Positions 10,672-20,044 of a stretch of 64,000 bases of DNA are shown here, piece by piece. The translations under genes were made by a program, and so were the position numbers. The notes beneath the pieces were generated by a model. That model made no database searches. It was not told where the DNA came from and saw only the letters and a program-made list of their open reading frames with translations. The stretch is from Gloeocapsopsis crepidinum LEGE 06123 (GTDB taxonomy: Bacteria; Cyanobacteriota; Cyanobacteriia; Cyanobacteriales; Chroococcidiopsidaceae): the NCBI RefSeq assembly GCF_015207655.1, contig NZ_JADEWN010000017.1, forward strand, positions 1 through 64,000. Direction: 5' to 3'. Within the stretch, counting starts at the first letter, position 1. The number at the start of each line of letters is the position of its first letter.

Positions 10672-11124
10672 TTAGGTGATTAGGCTTGGTTGAAATTCTT
10701 CCCATCGTTTGCACACTTGTTCGTAACAATTGAGTGGAGCAATCTTTAGCTGATGTAAGAAATTGACCTCAATTTGAGGATGAGCTTTTAGCATCAAAAC
10801 AATGTCTTGATAGGGATTGTATGTTGCAACTGCGGGAAGAATGGAAGCAATTATTGATGAACTAGTAGATTGCGATCGCAAGTAAAACTCAATCAGATTA
10901 GAAGGCATAAATTGAAGTGTGAAGGGAATTGTATCAAGATTTGTCATTGTAGAGTAAGTAACGGAGGTGTCCACATCACAAATGACAACTCCTCGCCCAA
11001 ATGAGTGAAACCCCTGCCATGCTGTATAACCTATTACTAGCAAATTATTATGAATAAAGTTATTTTGCCAGTAGCCAAAATTGCCTTGCCAGACACTATC
11101 AGATAATCGCACTTGCTTCCTCAC
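10672..11124 (-). CDS. Conserved-looking protein of unknown function in B12-controlled operon
   Basis: I do not recognise a family. The 150-residue protein is soluble-looking, with no signal peptide or membrane helix. It starts MRKQVRLSDSVWQGNFGYWQNNF and has a mixed alpha/beta pattern with several aromatic residues. It sits between the DUF1636 gene (23 bp upstream) and the methyltransferase gene (18 bp downstream), all leftward, and therefore probably belongs to the same transcript under the cobalamin riboswitch. Base use is like its neighbours. Function should be thought of together with the other two genes. Confidence 0.65.
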   Translation of the reverse strand: MRKQVRLSDSVWQGNFGYWQNNFIHNNLLVIGYTAWQGFHSFGRGVVICDVDTSVTYSTMTNLDTIPFTLQFMPSNLIEFYLRSQSTSSSIIASILPAVATYNPYQDIVLMLKAHPQIEVNFLHQLKIAPLNCYEQVCKRWEEFQPSLIT

Positions 11125-11147
11125 TGTGCAGTCATAATCGTTGTTTG

Positions 11148-11546
11148 TTAATTCCTACTAGAACTAGCAGCAATATTTAGGGGTGGAATCTTTGCTAAGA
11201 TACTCTTTTTTAGGGGTTCTGGTCGTTCCGACCAAGGCAGAGAACCATCAGATTTAGTGTAATATTGAGTTGCACATTCGAGGATTGCTGGTGCACTTCC
11301 CTCTTTTGGTAAATCTCCAAAAAGATAGGTTAACTTTCCTTCGGCGGCAAAGGCAATAACACAAGCACGATTGCAAGCACTCATACATTCTACGGCTTGA
11401 ATGGAAAATTTATTCTGCAATGCCCAAGTTTGTGCTAATTCCTGAAGTTGTTGTAATAATTGTTGTCCCCCACTCTCACCAACGCGATTGCCATCTTGCC
11501 ACACGCTGGCACAGGTCGTGCAGATAAATAAAGTATGTTTGTTCAT
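11148..11546 (-). CDS. DUF1636-type cysteine-rich putative metal-binding protein
   Basis: A 132-residue protein with a CTTC motif near the N-terminus (FICTTCASVW) and a second cluster CMSACNRAC near residue 75, the pattern of DUF1636 proteins, thought to bind metal or an iron-sulfur cluster in a thioredoxin-like ferredoxin fold. The open frame extends 30 residues further upstream to 11636, but homologues begin at MNKHTLFICTTC, so I take ATG 11546. It is the first gene after the cobalamin riboswitch (leader of roughly 350 bases), which points to a role in cobalt or cobalamin handling. That role is inferred from context. Confidence 0.75.
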   Translation of the reverse strand: MNKHTLFICTTCASVWQDGNRVGESGGQQLLQQLQELAQTWALQNKFSIQAVECMSACNRACVIAFAAEGKLTYLFGDLPKEGSAPAILECATQYYTKSDGSLPWSERPEPLKKSILAKIPPLNIAASSSRN

Positions 11547-11904
11547 TGATTTTGAAAGATATAGAATGAAGTTTGCAGCGCAGACATGACAACTCATCGT
11601 AGTTGTGTTGCGACTGTTTGTTTCATGCGATCGCACGTTAGCATAAACTACGGCTGTATCAGAAAAATAAGCACTTTTTCAGCTAAACTCCACAATTAAA
11701 TTAGTAGCGTGTCTTCAAGATACGCACTTTGATTCAGTCACTTTAGTTAAACTGAATGATTCGACACTTGCAATTAATTAAGTATTAACAAACAATTGCT
11801 GTTTGGTCGGTAGTTCGTAGCTTCTTGTTGATAGTATATTCTCAAGCAGACTGGATAAATTCTTATGCTAAAAATTATCTGTACCTCGCAGATAGATAGA
11901 GTTT

Positions 11905-12022
11905 TTTTCGGCGGGCATTCTGACTTTGAGACATAAATCTCTTCACAGCTGCGGGACAATGCCGGATTTACACCGAGCTTTCCCCGTTACCTCTGATGGC
12001 TGACCCCCACCAGAACCGAATT
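11905..12022 (-). promoter_or_regulatory. Cobalamin (AdoCbl-type) riboswitch
   Basis: On the minus strand the sequence contains the hallmarks of the B12 riboswitch: a GGGGAAAGC block, the near-invariant B12-box region reading TAAATCCGGCATTGTCCCGC (at about 11955-11980), then AGCTGTGAAG and the closing GTCAGAATGCCCGCCG. The element lies about 360 bases upstream of the DUF1636 start and reads toward it. I do not see a clean terminator directly after it, so control could be at translation or through a more distant structure. It overlaps an artefactual 61-codon frame. Confidence 0.92.
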
Positions 12023-12182
12023 ATTGATTGCCTCATAATAGCATGATTTATAGTTCACAGTTTGGGCAATCTCACTAAGAAATAATGCATTCTAGTCTGC
12101 AGCAAACTTTATGAGCGAAAAACTAAGCTTATTAACATAACTTAATATTAAAATAATGTAAGTTATTACTTTTGCTTAACCT

Positions 12183-13685
12183 ATGCCAAGCCGTCAGAAA
12201 GGCAGTAGCAAATCTCGGATCGTTATTATTGGTGCTGGAATTGGTGGACTTACCGCAGGTGCATTGCTAGCACATCGAGGCTATCAAGTGTTAGTTGTGG
12301 ATCAAGCTTTAGTTCCAGGAGGGTGTGCTTCTACATTCAAGCGCAAAGGTTTTACTTTTGATGTAGGTGCAACACAAGTAGCAGGACTCGAACCTGGAGG
12401 AATTCATCATCGCATCTTTTCTGAATTAGAAATTGATCTACCACGCGCAACTCCTTGCGATCCAGCGTGTGCGGTGTATCTTCCAGGTGAAGCACAACCA
12501 ATTAACGTCTGGCGCAACGCCCAAAAGTGGCAAGCAGAACGGCAGAGACAATTTCCTGGTAGCGAACCGTTTTGGCAATTAATCGCAACTTTATTTAAAG
12601 CAAGCTGGGCATTTCAAGGACGCGATCCAGTGTTACCACCGCGCAATCTTTGGGATTTATGGCAACTGACAACGGCGGTACGTCTTGGAACTTTAATTAC
12701 TTTGCCGTTTACTTTGATGACAGTCGGCGATGCGTTGCGGGCTTATGGCTTAGGAAATGACGATCGCTTGAGAACATTTTTAGACTTGCAATTGAAGCTT
12801 TACTCGCAGGTGGATGCAGAAGAAACCGCGTTACTTTATGCCGCGACTGCGTTGAGTGTATCGCAGCTACCACAGGGTTTGTATCATTTGGAAGGTAGTA
12901 TGCAGGTGTTGAGCGATCGCCTCGTAACTGCTTTAGAAAGAGATGGCGGTAAACTCCTGATGCGTCATACTGTAGAACATATTCAAGTACAAAACAACAA
13001 GGCAACTGCTGTCGTCATTCGCAATCAAAAAGGTGAAACTTGGACAGAAGTAACCGACCATGTTGTTGCTAACGTCACTGTACAGAACCTAATGCAATTA
13101 TTGGGCGAAAATGCCCCAAATGGTTACAACAAACGAGTAGACAAATTACCGCAATCGTCAGGTGCATTTGTCATTTACTTGGGTGTAGAAGAAAGTGCGA
13201 TTCCTGCTGAATGTCCGCCGCATCTGCAATTTATGTATGATGCCGATGGTCCCATTGGAGATAATAATTCACTGTTTGTATCTGTTAGTCGTCCAGGCGA
13301 TGGTCGTGCCCCTGTAGGTAAAAGAACAATTATCGCTTCTTCGTTTGTCGATCCGTTACCTTGGTGGCGTTGTCATGATTATGAAGCAATGAAAGCGAAG
13401 TATACCCAAGAGGCAATTACTAAACTGAGTCAATTCTTTGATTTAACATCAGAAACGATTATTCATGTAGAAGCAGCAACACCCCGCACCTTTGCCCGAT
13501 ACACAGCAAGAGATCGAGGTATTGTAGGCGGTATTGGTCAACGAATACCAACTTTTGGTCCTTTTGGCTTTGCAAATCGAACTCCAATCCAGCATTTATG
13601 GTTAGTCGGTGATTCAACACATCCAGGGGAGGGAACTGCAGGTGTCAGTTACTCTGCATTAACAGTAGTCAGGCAAATTGGGTGA
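12183..13685 (+). CDS. crtD: Carotenoid desaturase/isomerase family FAD enzyme, probable CrtD
   Basis: A 500-residue FAD-dependent amine-oxidase-fold protein. The dinucleotide-binding motif IVIIGAGIGGLTAG is at residues 13-26, followed by the acidic end of strand 2 and the VPGGCASTFKRKGFTFDVGATQ segment typical of phytoene-desaturase relatives. The C-terminal FAD motif HLWLVGDSTHPGEGTAGVSYSAL is intact. The length and sequence fit cyanobacterial C-3',4' desaturase (CrtD), which acts in myxol-type carotenoid synthesis; CrtH-type isomerase or CrtO ketolase are the alternatives. No other carotenoid gene is adjacent. It is divergent from the riboswitch-controlled operon. Confidence 0.72.
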   Translation: MPSRQKGSSKSRIVIIGAGIGGLTAGALLAHRGYQVLVVDQALVPGGCASTFKRKGFTFDVGATQVAGLEPGGIHHRIFSELEIDLPRATPCDPACAVYLPGEAQPINVWRNAQKWQAERQRQFPGSEPFWQLIATLFKASWAFQGRDPVLPPRNLWDLWQLTTAVRLGTLITLPFTLMTVGDALRAYGLGNDDRLRTFLDLQLKLYSQVDAEETALLYAATALSVSQLPQGLYHLEGSMQVLSDRLVTALERDGGKLLMRHTVEHIQVQNNKATAVVIRNQKGETWTEVTDHVVANVTVQNLMQLLGENAPNGYNKRVDKLPQSSGAFVIYLGVEESAIPAECPPHLQFMYDADGPIGDNNSLFVSVSRPGDGRAPVGKRTIIASSFVDPLPWWRCHDYEAMKAKYTQEAITKLSQFFDLTSETIIHVEAATPRTFARYTARDRGIVGGIGQRIPTFGPFGFANRTPIQHLWLVGDSTHPGEGTAGVSYSALTVVRQIG

Positions 13686-13689
13686 AGGA

Positions 13690-13850
13690 GTCAGAGGTTA
13701 GAGGATTTATGAGTTCTCAGTTGTGAGTGTTGAGTCGTGAAGTGTTGAGACAATTCTTTTAATGAATGCCTCCGGCACCTTTCTTCGCTTTCCAAAACTC
13801 AAAACTAAAAATTCAAAACTCTTGAGGTCTCAAAACTAGCCAAAGCGCCA
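13690..13850. repeat. A/T-rich dispersed intergenic repeat tract
   Basis: The gap contains GAGTTCTCAGTTGTGAGTGT-like direct repeats followed by 'caaaactcaaaactaaaaattcaaaactc' type units that are roughly their reverse complement. Similar tracts recur at 15655, 25830, 47220 and 49660. Confidence 0.6.
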
Positions 13851-13871
13851 CTAATCACTCCTCACCCTTCA

Positions 13872-15614
13872 TTAGGCTGTTGTTGGTTGCTTCATTTGTG
13901 ATTCTAGAATTGACCCATAAAGGTTACTGGTACGCATCAAATCCTCATGAGTTCCCTGGGCGACCAAATGTCCTTTATCCATCAGTAAAATGCGGTCTGC
14001 GTTGCGGATTGTGCTGATTCTTTGGGCAATGACAAACGACGTGCAAGTCTTGCGTCGCATTAAGTCATCTAAAGCATCTTGAATATCAGCAGCAGTTTTT
14101 GCATCAACTGCTGAGGTACTGTCATCGAGAATTAAAATCCGGTAATTGGTCAGGAGAGTGCGCGCGATCGCAATTCTTTGTTTTTGTCCTCCCGATAGCC
14201 CCACACCTCGTTCGCCGACACTTGTATCGTAGCCTTCGGGTAAACTGGCGATAAAGTCGTGAATTTGGGCAGTTTTAGCAACATCGATCACTTTTTCTAG
14301 GGGAGCATCAGGTGCAGCATAGGCAATGTTATCGCGGAGCGTACCAGAAAAGAGTGTTGTTTCTTGAAAGACAATGCCGATGTGCGATCGCAAACTTTCT
14401 AAAGAAAAATCGCGAACATCACGTCCATCAATTCTGACTGCACCTGCGGTGACATCGTAGAAACGGGGAATCAAATTCATGATCGTACTTTTACCCGAAC
14501 CAGTCATGCCAAGGATGGCAATTAATTCTTGAGATTTGGTTTCAAAAGAAATACCTTTAAGAGCCTCTGTTGTCGCTCCTGGATAGCGGAAATGAACATT
14601 TTCAAAGGTAATACGACCCCCACATTTTTCAAACGGTACAGCACCAGGGCGATCGCGAATTTCAATTTCTGCATCAACAACTTCATAAACTCGTTCGGCG
14701 GAAGCAGCGGCTTGGGCGATCGCTGGAGCAGCAAAACCAATTAGTAAAATAGGTTGGAGAATAAATAATAGGTAGGAGTTAAACGCGACTAATTCCCCAA
14801 TCGAGAATGTACCACCAATGACTTGAATTCCACCCACACCAACAACAACAACTGTAATCAGGTTACTGAGTAAAAAGATCCACGGAAACGCATTGCGAAT
14901 TGCTGCGATCGTCCGCATACTTACTTTGATCAATTCGTTGTTCAACTGTGTGTAGCGTGTCATTTCTACAGGTTCGCGGACAAAGGCTTTGACAACACGA
15001 ACACCAAAGATATTTTCTTGTAAGATTGCGTTAAGGTCTCCCAGTCGTTCTTGCACTTGACCAAACAGCTTTTGATTTTTTCTGAGAAACCGCGCCAGTA
15101 TCAGTGCAGCGATCGGAACTAAGCCCAAGGTAATCAACGCTAGTTGCCAATTCATCAAAATGAGAATTGTTGCGATGGTCACTAAAGTTACAATAGCACC
15201 AACGACCTGAATCAAGCTTGTGCCCACGAACGTGCGAATTTGCTCGACATCACTCGTGATGCGCGTTAATAACTGCGAAGTTTGTGCTTGATCGTGATAA
15301 CTAAAACTGAGATTTTGAATCTTTCTAAAAATTCTGTTGCGTAAGTCGTAGGCGACGCCTTGAGACACCTTTTCTGCCAAAAAAGTCTGTCCAAAATTAA
15401 ACAAACCCCGTCCGATCGCCACTAAAACCATTGCGCCAGCAACTTTAAAAATCACTTGATAGTCAAAGCGGGCAATACCGTCATCAATACCCCAGCGGAA
15501 TAATTGTGGAGTAATCGCATTCGCAGCTGTTAGTAGTAACAAGCTAACCAACGCACCTGTGGCAATCAGCCAGTAAGGTTTGAGACTTCCTAAAACGCGG
15601 TTAAGAGATTGCAT
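13872..15614 (-). CDS. ABC transporter, fused permease/ATPase (type IV exporter half)
   Basis: A 580-residue half transporter: six membrane helices in residues 15-300 and a nucleotide-binding domain from about 335. Walker A is GMTGSGKST, the Q-loop VFQETTLFSG, the signature LSGGQKQR and Walker B LILDDSTSAVD. The residue after the Walker B aspartate is Asp (around 497) in place of the usual catalytic Glu, as seen in the degenerate-site partner of heterodimeric exporters such as BmrC or TM287. No second half-transporter is next to it. Substrate unknown: lipid, drug or peptide are all possible. Monocistronic, with repeat tracts on either side. Confidence 0.9.
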   Translation of the reverse strand: MQSLNRVLGSLKPYWLIATGALVSLLLLTAANAITPQLFRWGIDDGIARFDYQVIFKVAGAMVLVAIGRGLFNFGQTFLAEKVSQGVAYDLRNRIFRKIQNLSFSYHDQAQTSQLLTRITSDVEQIRTFVGTSLIQVVGAIVTLVTIATILILMNWQLALITLGLVPIAALILARFLRKNQKLFGQVQERLGDLNAILQENIFGVRVVKAFVREPVEMTRYTQLNNELIKVSMRTIAAIRNAFPWIFLLSNLITVVVVGVGGIQVIGGTFSIGELVAFNSYLLFILQPILLIGFAAPAIAQAAASAERVYEVVDAEIEIRDRPGAVPFEKCGGRITFENVHFRYPGATTEALKGISFETKSQELIAILGMTGSGKSTIMNLIPRFYDVTAGAVRIDGRDVRDFSLESLRSHIGIVFQETTLFSGTLRDNIAYAAPDAPLEKVIDVAKTAQIHDFIASLPEGYDTSVGERGVGLSGGQKQRIAIARTLLTNYRILILDDSTSAVDAKTAADIQDALDDLMRRKTCTSFVIAQRISTIRNADRILLMDKGHLVAQGTHEDLMRTSNLYGSILESQMKQPTTA

Positions 15615-15654
15615 AAACTGTTGTGTATCACACTTTTATTATGCAATGCGAGCA

Positions 15655-15720
15655 GTTTGAGAGTTTTGAGTTTTGAGTTGGAGAAACAGAGTTGAGAGTT
15701 TTGAGTTTTGAGTTGAAATA
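15655..15720. repeat. Direct repeat GAGAGTTTTGAGTTTTGAGTTG
   Basis: Two near-identical copies of a unit built from GAGTTTTGAGTT lie about 35 bases apart upstream of the J-domain gene. The unit belongs to the same dispersed family as the tract at 13690. Confidence 0.6.
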
Positions 15721-15758
15721 GCAGATAAAATGGTAGCCATGCAGGGTAAAGAACGCAG

Positions 15759-16397
15759 ATGAGTGCCAACGAGCAATACTACAGAGTTCTGGGATTAGAA
15801 CCAGGAGCAACACTCGAAGAAGTTAACCAAGCCTATAAAGATTTGGCTTTTATTTGGCATCCGGATCGCATTCCTAACGATAATCCGCGACTGCAACAAA
15901 AAGCGAACGAGTTCCTCAAAGAAATCAATACAGCACGCGATCGCTTGCGCTCGTATTTGCAACAGAAAACTAAAGTTACTCCACCAACCGCCTCACCACC
16001 ACCGCCACCTCGTCCTCACTCACACTCAAGTGATACTCGATATTGGGGCGCAGATTTTAAAAGAGCCAACTTAAAAGAAAAAGATCTCTCAGGAAGAGAT
16101 TTTCGCAATGCTAACTTTACAGGCGCGAATCTGAGTGATGCGTTTATGCATAAAGTCAATCTCAGTGGAGCAATTTTATTTCAAGCAAATTTGTTTCGTG
16201 CCAATCTTTTGCAAGCTAATCTCAGTCATGCTAACCTCCGAGAAGCCAATTTAGTAGGTGCTGATTTAAGTGGTTCTGACTTAAGTGGCGCTGACTTGCG
16301 TGGGGCACGGATGAAAGTTGGCGATCGCATTTTAGTAAAACTGACGGGTGCTCGCCTCACAGGAGCAATTATGCCTGATGGTACAGTTCATCAGTGA
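15759..16397 (+). CDS. J-domain protein with C-terminal pentapeptide repeats
   Basis: A 212-residue two-part protein. Residues 5-70 form a J domain with the HPD motif (WHPDRIP) required to stimulate Hsp70 ATPase. A Pro-rich linker (about 73-90) leads to pentapeptide repeats of the A(D/N)LXX kind from about 100 to 190, which should fold as a right-handed quadrilateral beta helix. The combination suggests a DnaK co-chaperone that uses the beta helix to bind a client or structure; such fusions are known in cyanobacteria but the clients are not. The start ATG at 15759 gives a J domain of normal length. Confidence 0.9.
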   Translation: MSANEQYYRVLGLEPGATLEEVNQAYKDLAFIWHPDRIPNDNPRLQQKANEFLKEINTARDRLRSYLQQKTKVTPPTASPPPPPRPHSHSSDTRYWGADFKRANLKEKDLSGRDFRNANFTGANLSDAFMHKVNLSGAILFQANLFRANLLQANLSHANLREANLVGADLSGSDLSGADLRGARMKVGDRILVKLTGARLTGAIMPDGTVHQ

Positions 16398-16447
16398 AGG
16401 AAGCAGGGGAAGCAAAGAAATAAACTTAGTCTTATTGTGTTGTATCG

Positions 16448-17788
16448 ATGCCTAAAAGTACAAGTCACGAAGTCATCTCATCGCTTGAAGCTAATGATGT
16501 CCGATTTTTGCGGATTTTGTGGTGTGACAACGCTAATATTATTCGTGGCAAAGCTGTACACAGAGGAATGCTATCGCATTACATCGAACACGGTGTCGGT
16601 ATCTGTGCAGGGCAGCAAGGTGTGCCTGTCATGTATGATGCAGTCATGCCAGATAGTGGGTTAAGTCCTGTTGGGGAAATTCGCTTAGTTCCCGATTGGT
16701 CTAACTTGGTACTTCTACCATATGCATCTGGTCATGCTCAAGTCATGGGTGACATGATCTACAATAAACAACCTTGGGTGTTGTGTCCTCGGAATTTTCT
16801 CAAGCGAATGATTGATATAGCTGCTGGTGAGGGGATAGAAATTCAAGCAGCGTTTGAAAATGAGTTTTATCTGCTACAGCAAACCGATAGTCTTGTTCCA
16901 GTAGACGAAACACTTTTTGCTGCTGCTGTGGCGATCGATATTAACCGCGAGGTGATTGATGAAATTGCTGAGGCATTAATTGCACAAGGAATTCCTGTCG
17001 AACAGTATTATCCAGAATCAGGTTTTGGACAACAGGAAATTTCCATGCGCTATAGTTCAGCGTTAGTTGCTGCTGATCGGCAAATCATCTTTAGAAACAC
17101 AGTGCGGGCGATCGCCTTCAAACACCGTCTTAAAGCATCGTTCTTACCTAAAATCTTTCCTGATGCTGCGGGTAGTGGTTGTCATCTCCACTTAAGCTTA
17201 TGGCGTGACGGTAAAAATTTAGTTCCATCAGAAGGTAGAGAAGGACTATCTTCTGTCGCAAGGGCATTCATTGCCGGAATTTTACATCATCTTCCCGCAC
17301 TGATGGCGATCGCAACTCCTAGTCCTAATTCTTATCGTCGCTTACGTCCTCATTATTGGAGTGGTGCTTTTCGTTGTTGGGGAATTGATAATCGCGAAGC
17401 TGCTGTTAGAGTCCCTAGCGATCCAGAACATGAGTATCCAACCCATTTTGAGTTAAAAACTGTGGATGCTACCTCTAATCCTTACTTGGCTTTGGGTGCT
17501 GTCATTGCTGCTGGAATTGATGGAGTACGCCACAATTCGACGCTTGGAGAATCAATCAATGTCGATCCAGGACTCTTATCACCAACAGAATTACAAAAAC
17601 GTGGTATTGACCGACTACCAAAAAATTTAGGAGATGCGATCGCTCACCTCAAACAAAATAACACTCTTCTAAGTGCCTTAAATCCACAGTTAGCTCAAGC
17701 CTTCTTATCAGTGCGACAAGCTGAATGGGAAGCGATGCAGAATTTCGATTTAGCGGCAGAAGTCAAACTCTTGTTAGAGCGATACTAG
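16448..17788 (+). CDS. Glutamine synthetase-family protein (gamma-glutamyl ligase type)
   Basis: A 446-residue member of the glutamine synthetase superfamily. Metal-binding glutamates are seen in ENEFYLL (near residue 137); the ATP-binding GSGCHLHLSLW motif is near 240, and RRLRPHYWSGAFRCWGIDNREAAVR near 297 matches the glutamate-binding loop. The sequence is nearer to gamma-glutamyl-polyamine or GlnA-like ligases than to nitrogen-assimilating GlnA, which in cyanobacteria is about 470 residues. Substrate amine unknown. It lies 50 bp after the J-domain gene and 104 bp before radC on the same strand. Confidence 0.78.
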   Translation: MPKSTSHEVISSLEANDVRFLRILWCDNANIIRGKAVHRGMLSHYIEHGVGICAGQQGVPVMYDAVMPDSGLSPVGEIRLVPDWSNLVLLPYASGHAQVMGDMIYNKQPWVLCPRNFLKRMIDIAAGEGIEIQAAFENEFYLLQQTDSLVPVDETLFAAAVAIDINREVIDEIAEALIAQGIPVEQYYPESGFGQQEISMRYSSALVAADRQIIFRNTVRAIAFKHRLKASFLPKIFPDAAGSGCHLHLSLWRDGKNLVPSEGREGLSSVARAFIAGILHHLPALMAIATPSPNSYRRLRPHYWSGAFRCWGIDNREAAVRVPSDPEHEYPTHFELKTVDATSNPYLALGAVIAAGIDGVRHNSTLGESINVDPGLLSPTELQKRGIDRLPKNLGDAIAHLKQNNTLLSALNPQLAQAFLSVRQAEWEAMQNFDLAAEVKLLLERY

Positions 17789-17892
17789 TGGCAAGGTGCC
17801 GACTCATATTTATACTATTGAATGTAACTTTTTAGACAAAAGAGGGCATAAATAAAGGTAGTCTCACTGTAAGTATTGATTGCCTAATTGCT

Positions 17893-18621
17893 ATGACCTA
17901 TTGTTTGAGAATTGCAGATATACCAACAACTGAAAGACCGCGCGAGCGATTGTTAGCTCATGGTGCTAACAATTTAGCAACAGCAGAACTAATTGCTATT
18001 TTACTAGGTACAGGTCAAGGACAGGGAAAGCTTTCAGCAGTAGGTTTAGGGCAGTATATTTTACAAGAACTAGGTAAAAATCAACGCGATCCGCTGGCTG
18101 TTCTCAGGGAAATAACTCCTCAAGAACTTATGCAAATTCACGGGATCAAATCAGCTAAAGCGGCAACAATTGTTGCTGCTATTGAACTGGGTAAACGAGC
18201 ATTTCAATCTCGCCCTCTGGAACGCACTGTCATTGATAGTCCAGCAGCAGCTGCAGCGACTTTAAGTCAAGATTTAATGTGGCAAGCACAAGAACGTTTT
18301 GCTGTGTTGCTTTTAGATGTTAAAAACCGACTCATTGGTACTCAGGTGATTACAATCGGTACAGCAACGGAAACCTTAGCCTCTCCCAGAGAAATTTTTC
18401 GAGAAGTCATTCGTCAGGGTGCAACAAGAGTGATTGTTGCTCATAATCATCCTTCAGGAAATGTAGAACCGAGTCCTCAAGACATTGAATTGACACGACA
18501 ACTTTTAGCTGGAGCGCAATTTTTAGACGTTCCTTTACTAGATCATCTCATTTTGGGTGACGGTAATCATCAAAGTCTGCGCGAAATAACAACTTTATGG
18601 GATGAGTATCCACAGGAATAA
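17893..18621 (+). CDS. radC: RadC-family JAB1/MPN metalloprotease-fold protein
   Basis: A 242-residue RadC protein. The N-terminal helix-hairpin-helix region ([22 protein letters not shown], about 77-98) precedes the JAMM metal-binding motif [16 protein letters not shown] near 193-208. The family was named for DNA repair, but its role in DNA repair has been questioned and the molecular function is unsettled; homologues are often carried on mobile DNA. Full length. It is followed 37 bp later by the hicAB toxin-antitoxin pair, which may read from the same transcript. Confidence 0.92.
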   Translation: MTYCLRIADIPTTERPRERLLAHGANNLATAELIAILLGTGQGQGKLSAVGLGQYILQELGKNQRDPLAVLREITPQELMQIHGIKSAKAATIVAAIELGKRAFQSRPLERTVIDSPAAAAATLSQDLMWQAQERFAVLLLDVKNRLIGTQVITIGTATETLASPREIFREVIRQGATRVIVAHNHPSGNVEPSPQDIELTRQLLAGAQFLDVPLLDHLILGDGNHQSLREITTLWDEYPQE

Positions 18622-18658
18622 ATCTAAACTTCTTTTCCTATCTTGTACTTTAGAATAT

Positions 18659-18889
18659 ATGCCCAAAAAGATTAGAGAACTTAAGGCAATGTTGAGGAAG
18701 GCAGGCTTTATCTGTTTGCCAAAACGGGGTAAAGGAAGCCATTCAGTATGGCAACATCCGTTGCTGCCATACAACATTACCTTAGCTGGTAATGACGGAG
18801 ACGATGCACAGCGTTATCAAGAAAAAGATGTTCGTAATGCTTTGCAAGAAGTGAAACAGCCTGGAGGGGAAGATGACACCACACTATAG
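18659..18889 (+). CDS. hicA: HicA-family mRNA interferase toxin
   Basis: A 76-residue dsRBD-fold toxin. It begins MPKKIRELKAMLRKAGF and carries the catalytic-His segment GKGSHSVWQHP (GSHxxW). HicA cleaves mRNA when free of HicB. The open frame extends upstream to 18602, overlapping radC, but ATG 18659 matches the family start. It overlaps hicB by 17 bases, the usual toxin-first arrangement of hicAB. No operator could be identified with confidence. Confidence 0.87.
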   Translation: MPKKIRELKAMLRKAGFICLPKRGKGSHSVWQHPLLPYNITLAGNDGDDAQRYQEKDVRNALQEVKQPGGEDDTTL

Positions 18890-19079
18890 TATTCTTATTC
18901 AGTGGAGTGACGAAGACCAAGTATACATCGCTTCGTTACCTGAGTTTGGTCCATACGTTCGTACTCATGGCAATACTTATAAAGATGCCTTAGAAAGTGC
19001 GGAGGAACTTTTAGAAACAATGTGCTTGCATTATCAAGACCAAGGTAAAGCACTACCACAACCAGCACTTGCAGGATAA
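18873..19079 (+). CDS. hicB: HicB-family antitoxin
   Basis: A 68-residue HicB-like protein with the partial RNase H-type fold (YSILIQWSDEDQVYIASLPEFG ... THGNTYKDALESAEELLE). It lacks a separate C-terminal DNA-binding domain, so this short form may neutralise the toxin without strong autoregulation. The preceding GGAGGGGAAG is a strong ribosome binding site inside hicA, which couples the two. Confidence 0.87.
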   Translation: MTPHYSILIQWSDEDQVYIASLPEFGPYVRTHGNTYKDALESAEELLETMCLHYQDQGKALPQPALAG

Positions 19080-19312
19080 TTTATGTACTACTGGTACACA
19101 AATGATGAAACAAGGATACACCGGATAACCATCAGTAATGTCCAAAAAACTTCCCCAACCTCGAATCATCAGCCAGAGCAATCGAAACGTGTCTAGAGGA
19201 TGAATACCCACAGGGAGATTGAAAATATTACGTACTTGTTAATCACTCTCTATTATATTAATTTATACCCCTACGGATGATTAGCACAGTGGTAGCACGC
19301 AGGATATCCTAT

Positions 19313-20044
19313 TTACACTTTTAAAACTCCTGGCTCTTGTTGTAAAGGCAGCACATCAACAATGTCTGTTTGAGCACAGTATTTTAAATCTTCATAGCAA
19401 TCAAGGCGTAGTAAGCGCTTGCCATGACTGGCATGATGAAATAAGTCTAATAAATTATTTTGCCATTGAGCATAAAGCGCGATCGCTCCCATCACCTCAT
19501 CATTTCCGGCTAACTCTGCTAAAGGTAATTCGGTTTGTTGCCAAATACTATGGGCGATCGCTCCAGCACATGCTGTATCTTCAAGTGAAAAACTTCCTTC
19601 CCAACCAGAACCCACAATCCATAATATTTCTGGTTGCTGAGCCATAATATACTTCACAACAGCCGCACGGTTGATAAAAGCAGCAGCCGTTACAGCAGCA
19701 GCGTTTTGTACTCGTTGTAGTGCGCGGGTTCCATTCGTTGTACTAATAAATAATCGGCGTCCTTGGACGCGCTCTGGTGTACAATCAAGAGGAGAGTTGC
19801 CCATATCAAAGCCTGCTACTTTAGCGCCGCCACGTTCTCCTGCTCGTAGTCTTTTGTCGGCTGACCAAGCTTCACTTACCTGTATCAACTGATCTAAATC
19901 GCTGAACACTTGCACTGCTTCAGCGCCAGCTGCCAATACAGTAGCAATTGTCGTTGTTGCACGTAGTACATCGACTGCGATCGCACAGTCTGGTACTTTA
20001 TCCTCTGGAGTCAGTTCGGGAGTGTGGTAAATGAATAGTTTCAC
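19313..20044 (-). CDS. comB: ComB-family 2-phosphosulfolactate phosphatase-like protein
   Basis: A 243-residue protein of the ComB family. It shows the family segments [25 protein letters not shown] (about 21-45), [18 protein letters not shown] (about 67-84), [10 protein letters not shown] (about 99-108) and [12 protein letters not shown] (about 152-163). ComB removes phosphate from 2-phosphosulfolactate during coenzyme M synthesis in archaea; cyanobacteria do not make coenzyme M, so the natural substrate here is uncertain and may be another sulfonate. No sulfonate genes are nearby. The ATG start and length are normal. Confidence 0.88.
   Translation of the reverse strand: MKLFIYHTPELTPEDKVPDCAIAVDVLRATTTIATVLAAGAEAVQVFSDLDQLIQVSEAWSADKRLRAGERGGAKVAGFDMGNSPLDCTPERVQGRRLFISTTNGTRALQRVQNAAAVTAAAFINRAAVVKYIMAQQPEILWIVGSGWEGSFSLEDTACAGAIAHSIWQQTELPLAELAGNDEVMGAIALYAQWQNNLLDLFHHASHGKRLLRLDCYEDLKYCAQTDIVDVLPLQQEPGVLKV

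Noticed and set aside
11547-11636. 30-codon N-terminal extension of the DUF1636 protein
   Set aside because: Family members start at the Met encoded at 11546; the extension lacks similarity.
11774-11959. 61-codon leftward open frame upstream of the DUF1636 gene
   Set aside because: It overlaps the cobalamin riboswitch and has no coding character; the RNA element explains the conservation.
13690-13850. CRISPR-like repeats in the A/T-rich tracts
   Set aside because: Unit lengths and spacing are irregular, there are no unique spacers of constant size and no cas genes.
19270-19312. Sequence resembling the 5' half of a tRNA (GGATGATTAGCACAGTGGTAGCACGC)
   Set aside because: No T-loop, anticodon stem or acceptor 3' half follows, and the comB-like gene begins at once. 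At most a remnant.
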